A stretch of 41,037 nt of DNA from Lautropia sp. (GCA_030528325.1 JAUMZD010000034.1:1-41037), one strand, 5' to 3'. Positions 27,801-36,289 are shown, counted from the stretch's first letter. Numbers and translations: made by a program. Notes: a model not told the origin generated them from the letters alone.

Positions 27801-29882
27801 CAGCTCGCCCTGCAGATCAAGCGCCACTTCAACGCGCCCGTCACCTTCCGGCAACTGATGACCGAACTTCAGAGCGCCGATGACGTGGTGCGCTATCTGG
27901 ACAGCGTGATGCCGGCCGACGCCCCCGTCACGGCTGCGAGCCCGGCGCCGGCTGCCACGAGCCAGCCCCAGGCGGCCGTCAGCGCCACGCCGTCGATGCC
28001 TGTCCAGCTCCCGGCCATGGCGCCCGCGATGCCGGTGCATGCCGCCCCGGCGATGCCGGCAGCTGCCGCTGGCAGTCTGCAACAGCTGATCCAGCAGCAG
28101 CTCTACCTGATGGAGCAGCAGCTGCGCGTCATGAGCGGCCAGGGCAGCGCCCCGCTGTTCACGGGTGTGGTGCCGGATGCCCAGGTCGTGACCAGCCAGC
28201 CCGCGCCTGTCATGCCCGCCGTTGCCACCGGTACGACGCCAGCACCGACCTCCGTCCCGGCCTCTGGTGGCGACCAGACAGCCGGCAGTGACGCCCGGGA
28301 GGAGCGCGCCACCGACGACCCCAAGAAAGCCTTCGGGGCCATCGCCCGGATCTACCGCCAGCAGCAGGACGCGCTGACGCCCCGGCAGGAAGCGCGCCTC
28401 GATGCCTTCATCGAACGCTATGTGGCCAGGACGCGTGCCTCGCGTGACTTCACCGAGAAGCACCGTCCCCATTCGGCCGACCCGCGCGTGGTCAACGGTT
28501 TCCGCCCCCGGCTGAAGGAGATGATCTACCAGATCGTCATCGAACGTTCGAAGGGCTCGCATATGTGGGATCTGGACGGCAACGAATACGTGGATGCGCT
28601 GAACGGCTTCGGCATGAGCCTGTTCGGCTGGCAGCCCGATTTCGTCGTCGAGGCGGTGAAGAAGCAGATGGATCTGGGCTATGACATCGGCCCCCAGCAC
28701 CCGCTCTCCGGCCCCGTCACCGAACTGGTCTGCGAAATGACCGGCTTCGATCGGGCCGCCCTGTGCAACACGGGCTCCGAAGCCGTGATGGGTGCCGTGC
28801 GGATCGCCCGTACCGTCACCGGCCGCGACCGGATCGCCGTGTTCTCGGGCGCCTACCATGGCATCTTCGACGAGGTGATCGTGCGCGTCGGCGCCCGTGG
28901 CCGCTCGATGCCGGCTGCACCGGGCATCATGCCGAACACCGCCGAGAACATCACGATCCTGGAGTATGGCGAACCCTCGGCCCTTGAATGGATCAAGGCC
29001 CATGCCGACACGCTGGCCGCCGTGCTGGTCGAACCGGTTCAGAGCCGCCGTCCCGAGCTGCAACCGCGTGAGTTCCTGCACGAGCTGCGCCGCATCACCG
29101 AAGAAACCGGCTCACTGCTGATCTTCGATGAGGTCGTCACCGGCTTCCGTACCGGCCCGGGCGGCGCGCAGGCCCACTTCGACATCCGTGCCGACCTGGC
29201 CTCCTATGGCAAGGTCATCGGCGGGGGCTTTCCGATCGGCATCATCGCCGGCAAGCGCGAGTACATGGACGCGCTGGACGGCGGCGCCTGGCAGTATGGC
29301 GACGACTCGATCCCGACCGTGGGCGTCACCTACTTCGCCGGCACCTTCGTGCGTCACCCGCTCGCGCTGGCGGCCTGCCATGCGGTGCTGACCCACCTGA
29401 AAGCCGAAGGCCCGTCGCTTCAGCAGAAACTCACGCAGGTCACGACCGACCTGGCCGATTCGCTGAACCGTTTCTGCCGCGAGCACGGTGCACCGATCGA
29501 GGTACGTCACTTCGCTTCGGTCTGGCGGATCGTCTTCACCGAAGATCATCCGTACCAGGATCTGCTCTTTGCGATGATGCGCAACCGCGGCATCCACATC
29601 CTCGATAATTTCCCCTGCTTCATGACCACGGCCCACACGCCTGCCGACATCGAGGCCATCCGCAAGGCGTTCTGCGAATCGGTGCTGGAACTGCAGGCCG
29701 ACGGTTTTCTGCCACAGCCTCAGCGCGAGGAGGACGAGGACGACGCCGACAGTGCCTTCGACCCGTCGAAGCCCCCCGTACCCGGTGCCCGCCTGGGCCG
29801 GGACGCCGAAGGCAAGGCTGCCTGGTTCATCGCCGACCCGAACAGGGCCGGTGCCTGGATCCAGTTGAAAGCCAGTGAGTGA
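21900..29882 (+). CDS. Hybrid NRPS-PKS with aminotransferase: (C remnant)-A-PCP-KS-AT-ACP-AMT
   Basis: 2660 aa. Residues 1-240 resemble only the tail of a condensation domain and lack HHxxxDG. A domain about 245-760: YTSGSTGTPKG at 415; pocket residues read DALWMGGTFK, close to the valine code DAFWIGGTFK. PCP: S840 in GGSSL. KS about 920-1345: C1091 in TACSTSL, EAHGTATPMGDP, and KSYIGHT. AT about 1450-1830: S1585 in GHSLGE, malonyl-type HAFH near 1681, with an acidic insertion near 1480-1520. No KR, DH or ER. ACP: S1963 in LGLDSLLL. After an Ala/Pro linker comes a class III PLP aminotransferase, K2438 in SYGKVIGGG, as in McyE and MycA. The C-terminus (VPGARLGRDAEGKAAWF) resembles the linker that follows such domains. 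Likely product: a valine-derived beta,gamma-diamino thioester. Confidence 0.95.
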   Translation: MNQTGLIASTLAGCAPDSSDSALPLSRTSVPSSVSTISIKIPDHLANALADYRRTADNPLVPWLAAWLLADHRISGTPWTLAAQDVRELLQYAQNRLSDASADRHRLTLSGDSGTAVLHVSDEAIDGSHTGTDETGTDPAGPDAADHATGTDTDSSTTRKKPDIYLRLSAEDVTISSPSGLHDETALHGWRRFLRHLLIELLLIGNRPLADLPNLAGSIKALALNTWSGNVEACVRLPQATVVERFDLQCRRSPDSLAVRMPGRQPVNWTYRQLRSLSLRYAAWLQGLGIQPGNRVAMLLSRRPESIAITLGILRLGAVYVPIDPASPEQRLSLMLGDCQPALVLAEKGTAETHLAVLRSLGLPVVNIDQTEQDNGLHPPPATGSDTVPQLSEQVSEDTLMRSRRSAAHAAYVMYTSGSTGTPKGVVIPHRGIVRLVYRQYFAPLGPKVVMLHAAPLAFDASTLEIWGPLLNGGTCVIHPEAVPTGAGLSRTIREEGVNTAWLTAALFNRLVDENPMNLEGLRTLMTGGEALSPRHVSRVLQALPGLQLINGYGPTESTTFAVTGPVSEQDLATYRNVPLGRPINWTFVRVLTPSGAPTPPGLPGELYIGGPGLALGYLNHPELTAERFVPDPFVPGEHLYRSGDQVRWLDDGRLEFLGRLDGQLKIRGYRIEPGEIEAVLATHPAVSNAAITDECPPNGERRLVAWLVASDEQAGVPEDENLRAHCRSQLPVYMMPARFNWVQNLPITLNGKLDRRALQQIDSDRVTSDTGVTDRHVTTPETDLSVSPEKIQNDMAKSSTVSSKATPALLADVIAILKEILSIAKLGPDDNFFEVGGSSLLAARALETLTERFGPAIGIEDFFGHPTAAAFADRIAAGRTSAVEPVCPDAVDAGQRPEQHAPAASTPRPRVPEAREDAHAIAIIGMAGRFPGADDIDELWQNLIEGRDGIRHFRPEELDPSLPAQLTGDPNYVPARGVLGDAARFDAAFFGISPREAELMDPQQRIFLELAWQCLENGGYGPRDGDRNIGVFAGMYNASYFQKHLRHHPEKIAALGEFQVMLDNEKDYIATRTANRLNLQGPAVSVHTACSTSLVAIVEAVLALRAGQCRMALAGGVAVTAPVASGYLHEAGSMLSPDGRTRTFDADAQGTVFSDGAAVVLLKRLEDARQDGDTIHAIIRGVGLNNDGGDKASFTAPSVDGQHAVIRMALKDAGLPARSIQYVEAHGTATPMGDPVEVAAITRAWREQTADRQFAIISSLKSYIGHTVIAAGAASAIKVALSFRHQLIPGTLHYDTPNPALSLEQSPFRVTAAHTPWPVVPGEPRRAAISAFGVGGTNAHIIVEDPPATDAQSGHGHETDDPAMPWLLPLSARTPTALAAQQQQLAAFLSSERQHLPRLADMAFTLVHGRTAMKERQCVVASNVAEAIDALAAQHSADRLSGRAGDIQRWVWLFPGQGAQYGGMGRELYQHEPVFAEAFDEALLAIASLADDQASSDRDETPTRQSMASDEDIDTLIQPEGKGHADPATLHARADALRTRIFEGDDTALAQTSLTQPALFALEYALARYWQHLGLKPDAMIGHSLGEFAAAALAGVMSVADAGRLVALRGRLIQALPAGGMLAVRLPEDQLRTRLPEALSIATINAPNACVVAGPVDALDEFAVGLATEDIAHQRLNTSHAFHSSMMEPAVAVFRQAVAQVTLRAPAIPIISGRTGQPIGADEITRPDYWAGQIRDTVRFAQAAQSALATEGSAFLELGPGQVLTKLLKRAARQATCIASFGTSPGEEIRAIARARAELWCVGATPIADTVPVRARRVPLPTYPFEGKRHWLDAPPASSAAAEAARLASSTLAASAASAAAATMAAGTTQPAPTPADGSSLLQQLAAGMAALQQHQQAPGPASAVLAAPSSTDNLPSTPTMSNDNRQAGLHIELAQTIDEVCGIEIGEADRARPFVELGLDSLLLTQLALQIKRHFNAPVTFRQLMTELQSADDVVRYLDSVMPADAPVTAASPAPAATSQPQAAVSATPSMPVQLPAMAPAMPVHAAPAMPAAAAGSLQQLIQQQLYLMEQQLRVMSGQGSAPLFTGVVPDAQVVTSQPAPVMPAVATGTTPAPTSVPASGGDQTAGSDAREERATDDPKKAFGAIARIYRQQQDALTPRQEARLDAFIERYVARTRASRDFTEKHRPHSADPRVVNGFRPRLKEMIYQIVIERSKGSHMWDLDGNEYVDALNGFGMSLFGWQPDFVVEAVKKQMDLGYDIGPQHPLSGPVTELVCEMTGFDRAALCNTGSEAVMGAVRIARTVTGRDRIAVFSGAYHGIFDEVIVRVGARGRSMPAAPGIMPNTAENITILEYGEPSALEWIKAHADTLAAVLVEPVQSRRPELQPREFLHELRRITEETGSLLIFDEVVTGFRTGPGGAQAHFDIRADLASYGKVIGGGFPIGIIAGKREYMDALDGGAWQYGDDSIPTVGVTYFAGTFVRHPLALAACHAVLTHLKAEGPSLQQKLTQVTTDLADSLNRFCREHGAPIEVRHFASVWRIVFTEDHPYQDLLFAMMRNRGIHILDNFPCFMTTAHTPADIEAIRKAFCESVLELQADGFLPQPQREEDEDDADSAFDPSKPPVPGARLGRDAEGKAAWFIADPNRAGAWIQLKASE

Positions 29883-32800
29883 CCCATCCCCACATGCCCC
29901 CACACGCCGTCCGATGAACCAGGAATCCAAGCCATCTTCCGATCTGCCCACCGGCCTGCAAGGCGTGTCGGTGGACTTCGACCCCTTCGCCGGTGTCGAC
30001 GACGCCGTCACGATCGAACAGGTGCTGAGGCCCACCGAAGCCCAACGTGAGGTCTGGCTGGCCGATCAGCTCGGCCGTGAAGCCTCGCTTGCCTACAACG
30101 AAGCCGTCGAAGTGCAGCTGAAAGGCACGATCGATGACGATGTGATCGCCCGGCTGCAACGCGCCTGCGAGCAGGTGCTGGCAGCTCACCAGTCACTGCG
30201 TGCGGTGTTCAGCGCAGACGGCTCGGAGATGTTGATTCAGTCACCCGCTGCCGTCTCCCTGCCATTCGAGGTGATCGACCTGCGCAACCTGGACGCAGAC
30301 ACCCGTGCCCGCCGCCTGAGGGACTGGCGCACCCAGGTCGTCCAGATCCCATTCAACCTGACACAGGGCCCGCTTTTCCGGGTGCACCTGATCCGGCTCT
30401 CGGACGATGAAGCGGCGCTGCTGCTGTCGGCGCACCATCTGGTCTGCGACGGCTACTCCTTCGGCATCGTGCTGCGCGACCTGTGCCTTGCCTACTCGGG
30501 CAAGCCACTGGCCCCGTCGGCCTATGCCGATTACGTCCGGGCCGAGCGTCGCTTCCTCAAAAGCAGTGAGGCCACTGACAACATCCGTTTCTGGACAGCT
30601 CTGTACGCCCAGGACGTGCCCGTCACCGATCTGCCCACCGATCATCCGCGTCCGGCGCGACGCCAGGTGGCGGCAGGCCGCGTCGATCACCTGATCGGGC
30701 AGCCCACGGTCCAGGCCCTTCGCCAGACGGCCAGCCGCCTGCGCGTGAGCCTCTTCACGCTGCTGCTGGGCGGTTTCGAGCTGCTGATGTCCCGTCTGAC
30801 GGGCTCGACCGATGTCGTGGTGGGCGTGCCTGCGGCCGGACAGGTGGCGGCCGACCTGCCGGACATCGTCGGCCATTGCGTGAACCTGCTCCCCATCCGT
30901 GGCCAGGTTCAACCACAGGCGCCCACCCGCGAATGGATGAGCACCGTCCAGCAGGCGCTCTTCGATGCCTTCGACCATCAGCGTTTCACCTTCGGCTCGC
31001 TGCTCACGCACCTGCCGCTCTCGCGCGATCCGTCGCGACTGCCGCTGGTGTCCGTCATGTTCAACCTCGACCAGCGGATGGACCCGGCCCTGCTCCGGAT
31101 GCCGGGTCTGTCGGTTCAGGTCGAGCCGGTGGCGCGCCGCTTCGAGAACTTCGAGCTGTTCGTGAATCTGACCCCGCTCGACGAGGGCATCCGCGCCGAG
31201 TGCCAGTACAGCACCGCGCTCTTCGACGAGGCCACGGTGCGCCACTGGCTGCAAAGCTTCGACGCGCTGCTGCAGGGCATCGCGGAGAACGACGAGCGCC
31301 CGGTGCAGCAGCAGCCCGCCCTCACGGCCCAGCAGCAGGCCCTGCTGAAGCGCTGGAATGAAAGCCGTCGGGAGCCCGGCCTGAACCGGACCGCCGTGGA
31401 TGTGTTCGACCGCATCGCCAGCGCCCAGCCCCGAAAGATCGCGCTGTCGGATGGACGCCATGCGATCAGCTACCAGACCCTGCAAGACAGCAGCCAGCGG
31501 CTGGCCGGACACCTGCAATCCCGGGGCGTTGGCCCGGGGGCTCTCGTCGGGCTGTGCGTCGAGCGCGGGGTGCCCATGGTCATCGCCCAGTGGGCCATCT
31601 GGCGTACGGGCGCCGCCTACGTGCCGCTCGACCCGGCCTTTCCGCAGGAGCGCCTGGCTTACATGGCCGACGATGCGGGCCTCGCGCTGGTCGTGGCCGA
31701 CGACAGCACCCTGCCCGTCTGTGACGGCTTCCAGTGGCCACGGGACAAGACCTGGGTGATCTCGGCCGACGACCTGTGCACGCCGATGAAGGACGATGAG
31801 CGACCAGCTGCGCGACTGAATCTCGCCGCACCCGAAGCCGCTGCCTACGTCATCTACACCTCCGGCTCGACCGGCAAGCCCAAAGGTGTCGCCGTGCCCC
31901 ACCGGGCCGCCGCCAACCTGTTGCTGTCGATGGCCCGCAAGCCCGGCATCCGCTCGGGCGACCGACTGCTGGCCGTCACCACCCTGTCCTTCGACATCGC
32001 CCTGCTCGAACTGATGACCCCGCTGATCGCCGGTGGCACGGTTCATGTGGCCTCACGCGAGGACACGATGGACGGCCATCAGCTGGCCGAGCTGCTGGCG
32101 CGCGAGCACATCACGGTCATGCAGGCCACCCCCGGCACCTGGCGCCTGCTGCTGGCCGCCGGCTGGACACCACCCGAAGGCTTCCGCGCCCTGGTGGGTG
32201 GGGAGCCGCTGCCGCTGGATCTGGCGAAGGATCTGACGGCGCTGCCCCTCAGCCTGTGGAACATGTACGGCCCGACCGAAACCACCGTCTGGTCGACCTG
32301 CATCGAGGTCCGGAACCCGGAAGCCGGCATCAGCATCGGCCGCCCGATCGACAACACGCATGTTCGTGTCGTCGATGAAGCCGGCATGGATGTGCCCTTC
32401 GGCGCGGCCGGCGAGATCCTGATCGGCGGTGAGGGGGTCGCCATCGGATACCTCGGCCGTCCCGAGCTGACCGAAGACCGCTTCGTCCCCGACGCGTGGT
32501 CGCCGGGTCGCACGATCTATCGCACCGGTGACAGTGGCCGCTGGCGCCACGATGGCACGCTCGAACACCTGGGTCGCCTCGACCACCAGGTGAAAGTGCG
32601 CGGCTATCGCATCGAGCTGGGCGAGATCGAGTCGGTGCTGACGACCTTCCCCGGCGTGGCCCAGGTCGTCACGCTGGTACGCGAAGACACGCCGGGCGAC
32701 CAGCGGCTCGTCGCCTATCTGGTGGCCGAGGAAAGAGTGCCGTCGGTACGTGAAGCCACGCGCCAGGAGGCCAGCTCGCTTCGCGCCCACCTGAGAAAGC

Positions 32801-35262
32801 AGCTACCAGACTATATGGTGCCTCAGCATTTTGTCTGGATGCCCGCCTTCACCCTGCTGCCCAACGGCAAGATCGACCGCAAGGTGATGCCACGCCCCGA
32901 CCGCATGGCAGGCGCACGCGACAAATCCCTGGCCCCCGCTGCCGCAGAAGCACCGGCCACCGAACGGCAGCAACGGGTTGCCCGCCTGATGGCCGAACAC
33001 CTGAAGCTGCCTTCGGTGGGTCTGGACGACGACTTCTTTGCGATGGGCGGCCATTCGCTGCTGGCGGCACAGCTGCTGCTGGCCCTGGGCCGCGAACTCG
33101 GCACCCATGTGCCGCTCGCGACGATCTTCGAGGCCCCCACCGCACGCCGGCTGGATGCCTGGCTCGCCGGGCATTCGGCCGAACCGGCCCCCACGGCGGC
33201 CGATGCCCTGACACGCCGCGCCGATCGCGACAGCGCGCCACTCTCCGTGATGCAGCAACGGCTGTATTTCCTGGAGATGGTGAACCCGGACACGCCGGTC
33301 TACAACACCCCCTCGGCCCACCGCCTGGTCGGCCCGCTGGATGAGGCCGCCTTCGAGCGCGCCTTCAACCAGCTGATCGCCCGACAGCCCGTGCTGCGCA
33401 CCTGGATCGGCACCGGCCCCCAGGGCATGCCGGTGCAGCGGATCGAGCCTGAACTGTCCGTCTCCCTGTTCCCGGCCATCGACATCAGCCATCTGCCAGG
33501 CGACGAACAGGAAGCCGCGCTGAAGGAGATGCTGCACGAGCTGGTGGAAGAGCCGATCGGCACGGGCACCGCCCCCCTCTTCCAGACCCAGATGTTCCGG
33601 CTGTCGGCCCACGAGCATGTCTGGTTCTTCATGCCGCACCACATCATCTGGGACGGCTGGTCCTTCGACCTGCTGTATCAGGAGATGTCGGCCCTCTATT
33701 CCCGCGAAATCCGTCACCCGGATGCGCCAGCGGCGCTGCCCGAGCTGGCTGTCGACTACGGCGACTTTGCCGTCTGGCACAACCAGCACCTGAAAACCGA
33801 GGGCGTTCAGCGACAGATCGATCACTGGCTCTCCCGCATCGACCGCGAGCAGCCCCCGCTCGACCTGCCGGCCGACCGCGACAGGCCCGAACGGATGAGC
33901 GGCCGCGGCAGCACCGAATGGCTGCACCTGCCACCTGAGCTGGTGCGCACCGTGCAGGATCAGGCCCGGGCCCACCATTCGACAGCCTTCATGACCCTGC
34001 TGGGCGTCTGGGCGCTGCTGCTTCATGGGGTCTCGAAGCAGCCGGCGCTGACCATCGGCACCCCGGTTCGCGGCCGCGAAAGCCCCGAGCTGGAAGCCAT
34101 CATGGGCTTTTTCGTCAACGCCCTGCCGCTGAACTTCCGGCTGGACGACGGCGCCACCGTCGGCGACTGGATGCAGCAGGTGCGCAGCGTCGTGGTGGAT
34201 GCCTTTGCCCATACGGACGTGCCGGCCGACCGTCTGCTCCAGGCCCTGGGCACGACCCGGGACGAATCCCGCCCACCGTTGTGGCAGGCCTTCTTCTCGT
34301 ACCAGGAGGCTTCGGCCCGCCAGCTGAACTGGGGCAGTCTCGAAGACCGTCCCTTCTACCTGTTGCAGCCGGGTACAGCCGAGGATGTAGGCCTGTGGTT
34401 CCTGACGGCCGGCGACCGGCTGACCGGTGGTCTTCAGTACAACACCGACATCTTCGATGCCGATCGCATCCGGCGCCTCGGCAAGGCCTATCAGCTGCTG
34501 CTGGCACGCTGGGTTGACGCCAGCATCAACACGCCGCTGACCGAGCTGCTGGCGGTGATCCCCGACAGTCTGCTGGCCGCAGGCCCGCAGGATGATCCGG
34601 TGTTCGACGCGCTGCCGCTGCCAGGAGAGCAGGCCGCCCCGGCCCCGGATGAAGCTGCGGCCAGCGCGACGGGCCGGCAGGATGAGGACATGGCTTCCCC
34701 GGTGGCAACGACCTCCGAAGGCTTGCAGGCACACGACGATGCTGCCGAGCTCTCCGCCTCTCCTGTGAAGCAGGCGGTCGAGGCACAGCCTGCCAGCCAG
34801 GCAGCCGCCATGACAGCTGCACCCCCCGGGCAGGAGAGCATCCCGGTGGAAGCGCCGTCAGACGCTGCTGCCTCCGGCCCTGTCGCGGCAGACACGATCA
34901 GCGGCCAGAGCCTGCCCGCCGCCAGCCCCGAAGCCACTGCCGGGGCGGCCGATGATGCCGGCTTCACCACGATGGAGAAACAGCTGGCCGCCGTCTGGGC
35001 CGAGCTGCTGGGCACCGACGACATCCGGGCCGACGACAACTTCTTCGACCTGGGCGGGCACTCGATGCTGGTGATGCAGGCCATCGCGCAGATGGAGGCG
35101 CAGACCGGCCGGCGGGTGAATCCACGCCGCTTCATCTTCGAGACACTGGCCCAGGTGGCCCGTGCCTACGAGGAAGCCACGCCCGAGGAAGCCGCCCCGG
35201 CCCGGAAGAAATCCGGTGGTCTGATGTCGCGTCTGAAAGGGGCGTTCCACAAACGGAGCTGA
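29875..35262 (+). CDS. Nonribosomal peptide synthetase: C-A-PCP-C-PCP
   Basis: 1795 aa, starting at GTG 29875 and overlapping the previous gene by 8 bp (ATG at 29914 is the alternative). C1 about 30-470 with H187-H188 and D192 (AHHLVCDG). A domain about 500-1005: YTSGSTGKPKG at 661, pocket residues read DILQLGMVWK, close to the glycine code DILQLGLIWK. PCP: S1061 in GGHSL. C2 about 1115-1555 with H1255-H1256 and D1260 (PHHIIWDG). A 130-residue Ala/Pro/Glu linker follows, then a last PCP with S1730 in GGHSM. The last module has no A domain, and there is no thioesterase, reductase or terminal C domain. The tail ends in a basic helix (RKKSGGLMSRLKGAF). It should accept the chain from the aminotransferase protein, add glycine, and end on an unusual C-PCP unit. 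Confidence 0.95.
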   Translation: MSDPSPHAPTRRPMNQESKPSSDLPTGLQGVSVDFDPFAGVDDAVTIEQVLRPTEAQREVWLADQLGREASLAYNEAVEVQLKGTIDDDVIARLQRACEQVLAAHQSLRAVFSADGSEMLIQSPAAVSLPFEVIDLRNLDADTRARRLRDWRTQVVQIPFNLTQGPLFRVHLIRLSDDEAALLLSAHHLVCDGYSFGIVLRDLCLAYSGKPLAPSAYADYVRAERRFLKSSEATDNIRFWTALYAQDVPVTDLPTDHPRPARRQVAAGRVDHLIGQPTVQALRQTASRLRVSLFTLLLGGFELLMSRLTGSTDVVVGVPAAGQVAADLPDIVGHCVNLLPIRGQVQPQAPTREWMSTVQQALFDAFDHQRFTFGSLLTHLPLSRDPSRLPLVSVMFNLDQRMDPALLRMPGLSVQVEPVARRFENFELFVNLTPLDEGIRAECQYSTALFDEATVRHWLQSFDALLQGIAENDERPVQQQPALTAQQQALLKRWNESRREPGLNRTAVDVFDRIASAQPRKIALSDGRHAISYQTLQDSSQRLAGHLQSRGVGPGALVGLCVERGVPMVIAQWAIWRTGAAYVPLDPAFPQERLAYMADDAGLALVVADDSTLPVCDGFQWPRDKTWVISADDLCTPMKDDERPAARLNLAAPEAAAYVIYTSGSTGKPKGVAVPHRAAANLLLSMARKPGIRSGDRLLAVTTLSFDIALLELMTPLIAGGTVHVASREDTMDGHQLAELLAREHITVMQATPGTWRLLLAAGWTPPEGFRALVGGEPLPLDLAKDLTALPLSLWNMYGPTETTVWSTCIEVRNPEAGISIGRPIDNTHVRVVDEAGMDVPFGAAGEILIGGEGVAIGYLGRPELTEDRFVPDAWSPGRTIYRTGDSGRWRHDGTLEHLGRLDHQVKVRGYRIELGEIESVLTTFPGVAQVVTLVREDTPGDQRLVAYLVAEERVPSVREATRQEASSLRAHLRKQLPDYMVPQHFVWMPAFTLLPNGKIDRKVMPRPDRMAGARDKSLAPAAAEAPATERQQRVARLMAEHLKLPSVGLDDDFFAMGGHSLLAAQLLLALGRELGTHVPLATIFEAPTARRLDAWLAGHSAEPAPTAADALTRRADRDSAPLSVMQQRLYFLEMVNPDTPVYNTPSAHRLVGPLDEAAFERAFNQLIARQPVLRTWIGTGPQGMPVQRIEPELSVSLFPAIDISHLPGDEQEAALKEMLHELVEEPIGTGTAPLFQTQMFRLSAHEHVWFFMPHHIIWDGWSFDLLYQEMSALYSREIRHPDAPAALPELAVDYGDFAVWHNQHLKTEGVQRQIDHWLSRIDREQPPLDLPADRDRPERMSGRGSTEWLHLPPELVRTVQDQARAHHSTAFMTLLGVWALLLHGVSKQPALTIGTPVRGRESPELEAIMGFFVNALPLNFRLDDGATVGDWMQQVRSVVVDAFAHTDVPADRLLQALGTTRDESRPPLWQAFFSYQEASARQLNWGSLEDRPFYLLQPGTAEDVGLWFLTAGDRLTGGLQYNTDIFDADRIRRLGKAYQLLLARWVDASINTPLTELLAVIPDSLLAAGPQDDPVFDALPLPGEQAAPAPDEAAASATGRQDEDMASPVATTSEGLQAHDDAAELSASPVKQAVEAQPASQAAAMTAAPPGQESIPVEAPSDAAASGPVAADTISGQSLPAASPEATAGAADDAGFTTMEKQLAAVWAELLGTDDIRADDNFFDLGGHSMLVMQAIAQMEAQTGRRVNPRRFIFETLAQVARAYEEATPEEAAPARKKSGGLMSRLKGAFHKRS

Positions 35263-35286
35263 GCGGCACCTGCCGGCCAGAAGGCA

Positions 35287-35352
35287 TTAGAGCGTGTCAT
35301 GCACGCCCAGAGGGGATTTCGCGGGGACGCATAAGTGCATGACACGCTCTAA
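35287..35352. mobile_element. 66-bp perfect inverted-repeat element (TA-flanked MITE-like)
   Basis: TTAGAGCGTGTCATGCAC (35287-35304) and its exact reverse complement GTGCATGACACGCTCTAA (35335-35352) enclose a 30-bp centre. If the TA at each end is the target duplication, the pattern fits IS630/Tc1-type miniature elements. Related right ends occur at 40-70 and 3998-4015. It lies 24 bp after the second NRPS gene, where its long hairpin could also slow or end transcription before the phosphopantetheinyl transferase gene. Confidence 0.65.
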
Positions 35353-35386
35353 CATCCGGTCAGAGACCTGATCGTTGAAAACGCCC

Positions 35387-36289
35387 ATGCCCGAAGCGCC
35401 CATGCCTGCCCCCGTGCCCCGCAGCGTGCCAGTCCCCCTGCGACTGGACTGCCACCGCATCAACCTGGATTCCCCCCTACCCGAGGGCACGCAGGGATGG
35501 CTGTCGGGTGATGAACAGGCACGTGCCGAACGTTTCCGCTTCGCGCATCTGCGCCATCGCTATCGGGCCAGCCGCGTGGCGCTGCGTGCCCTGCTGGCCG
35601 AACGGCTGGACATCGCCCCCGGGGATGTCCGCTTCATCACCTCCGCCCAGGGCAAGCCCGCCCTGCATCCGGATCATGCCGGCGGCCTGCATTTCAACCT
35701 GAGCCACAGCGAAGCCGGTGGCTGGCTCGTCCTCGCCGATCAGCCTGTCGGCATCGATGTGGAAAACATCGACCGGCCCATGCCCGAGCGGGCTGCGCTG
35801 CTGCCCCGCATCGCCACCGCGGCCGAGCAGCAGCAGATGCACCGCCTGCCGGATCATTACCAGGGAGCTGCCTTCTTTCTGGCCTGGACACGCAAGGAAG
35901 CCTTGCTGAAAGCCTGGGGAGACGGCATCCGGGGATTCGGCTCGTTGAGTCGCCTCGACACCCGGCTGCCCGACCCGATCGAGGCCGAAGCCTTTTTTGA
36001 CAGCGCCCGTTCCTGCGCAGGCCCGCCAGCCAGCATCGGGATGACCTCCCTGCCCATGGCCACGCTGCCACTGAGGCAGATCCCACACCCCGGACACCGC
36101 CCGGATGCCATCGACAACCGGCAACCCCTCTGGCTGCAAAGCTTTGCCTGCGGACATGAAATCATCAGCGTGGCAGCGCCCATGGTGTTCTCTGTCAGCC
36201 TTCAGCCCTGTCCGCTGCTGCCGCCCGGCCCGCCCGATCGCGGCCTGCCCGCCTCGCCCGCCGCGTCCAGCCACACGGAGATGCCATGA
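35387..36289 (+). CDS. 4'-phosphopantetheinyl transferase (Sfp type)
   Basis: 300 aa. The Sfp motifs are clear: GKPALHPDHAGGLHFNLSHSE, then VGIDVENID with the Mg-binding Asp and Glu, and FLAWTRKEALLKAWGDGI. It transfers phosphopantetheine from CoA to the carrier-protein serines of the two megasynthases. A TTG at 35375 is in frame; the ATG at 35387 is preferred. The protein is longer than the usual 220-250 aa owing to a Pro-rich N-terminus and an extended C-terminus, though the WLQSFACGHEIISVA segment fits the family's final strand. Its stop overlaps the next gene by ATGA. Confidence 0.95.
   Translation: MPEAPMPAPVPRSVPVPLRLDCHRINLDSPLPEGTQGWLSGDEQARAERFRFAHLRHRYRASRVALRALLAERLDIAPGDVRFITSAQGKPALHPDHAGGLHFNLSHSEAGGWLVLADQPVGIDVENIDRPMPERAALLPRIATAAEQQQMHRLPDHYQGAAFFLAWTRKEALLKAWGDGIRGFGSLSRLDTRLPDPIEAEAFFDSARSCAGPPASIGMTSLPMATLPLRQIPHPGHRPDAIDNRQPLWLQSFACGHEIISVAAPMVFSVSLQPCPLLPPGPPDRGLPASPAASSHTEMP

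Noticed and set aside
32803..34734. 643-codon minus-strand frame opposite the second NRPS
   Set aside because: Same reason: an antisense artefact of GC-rich third positions in an undisputed gene.
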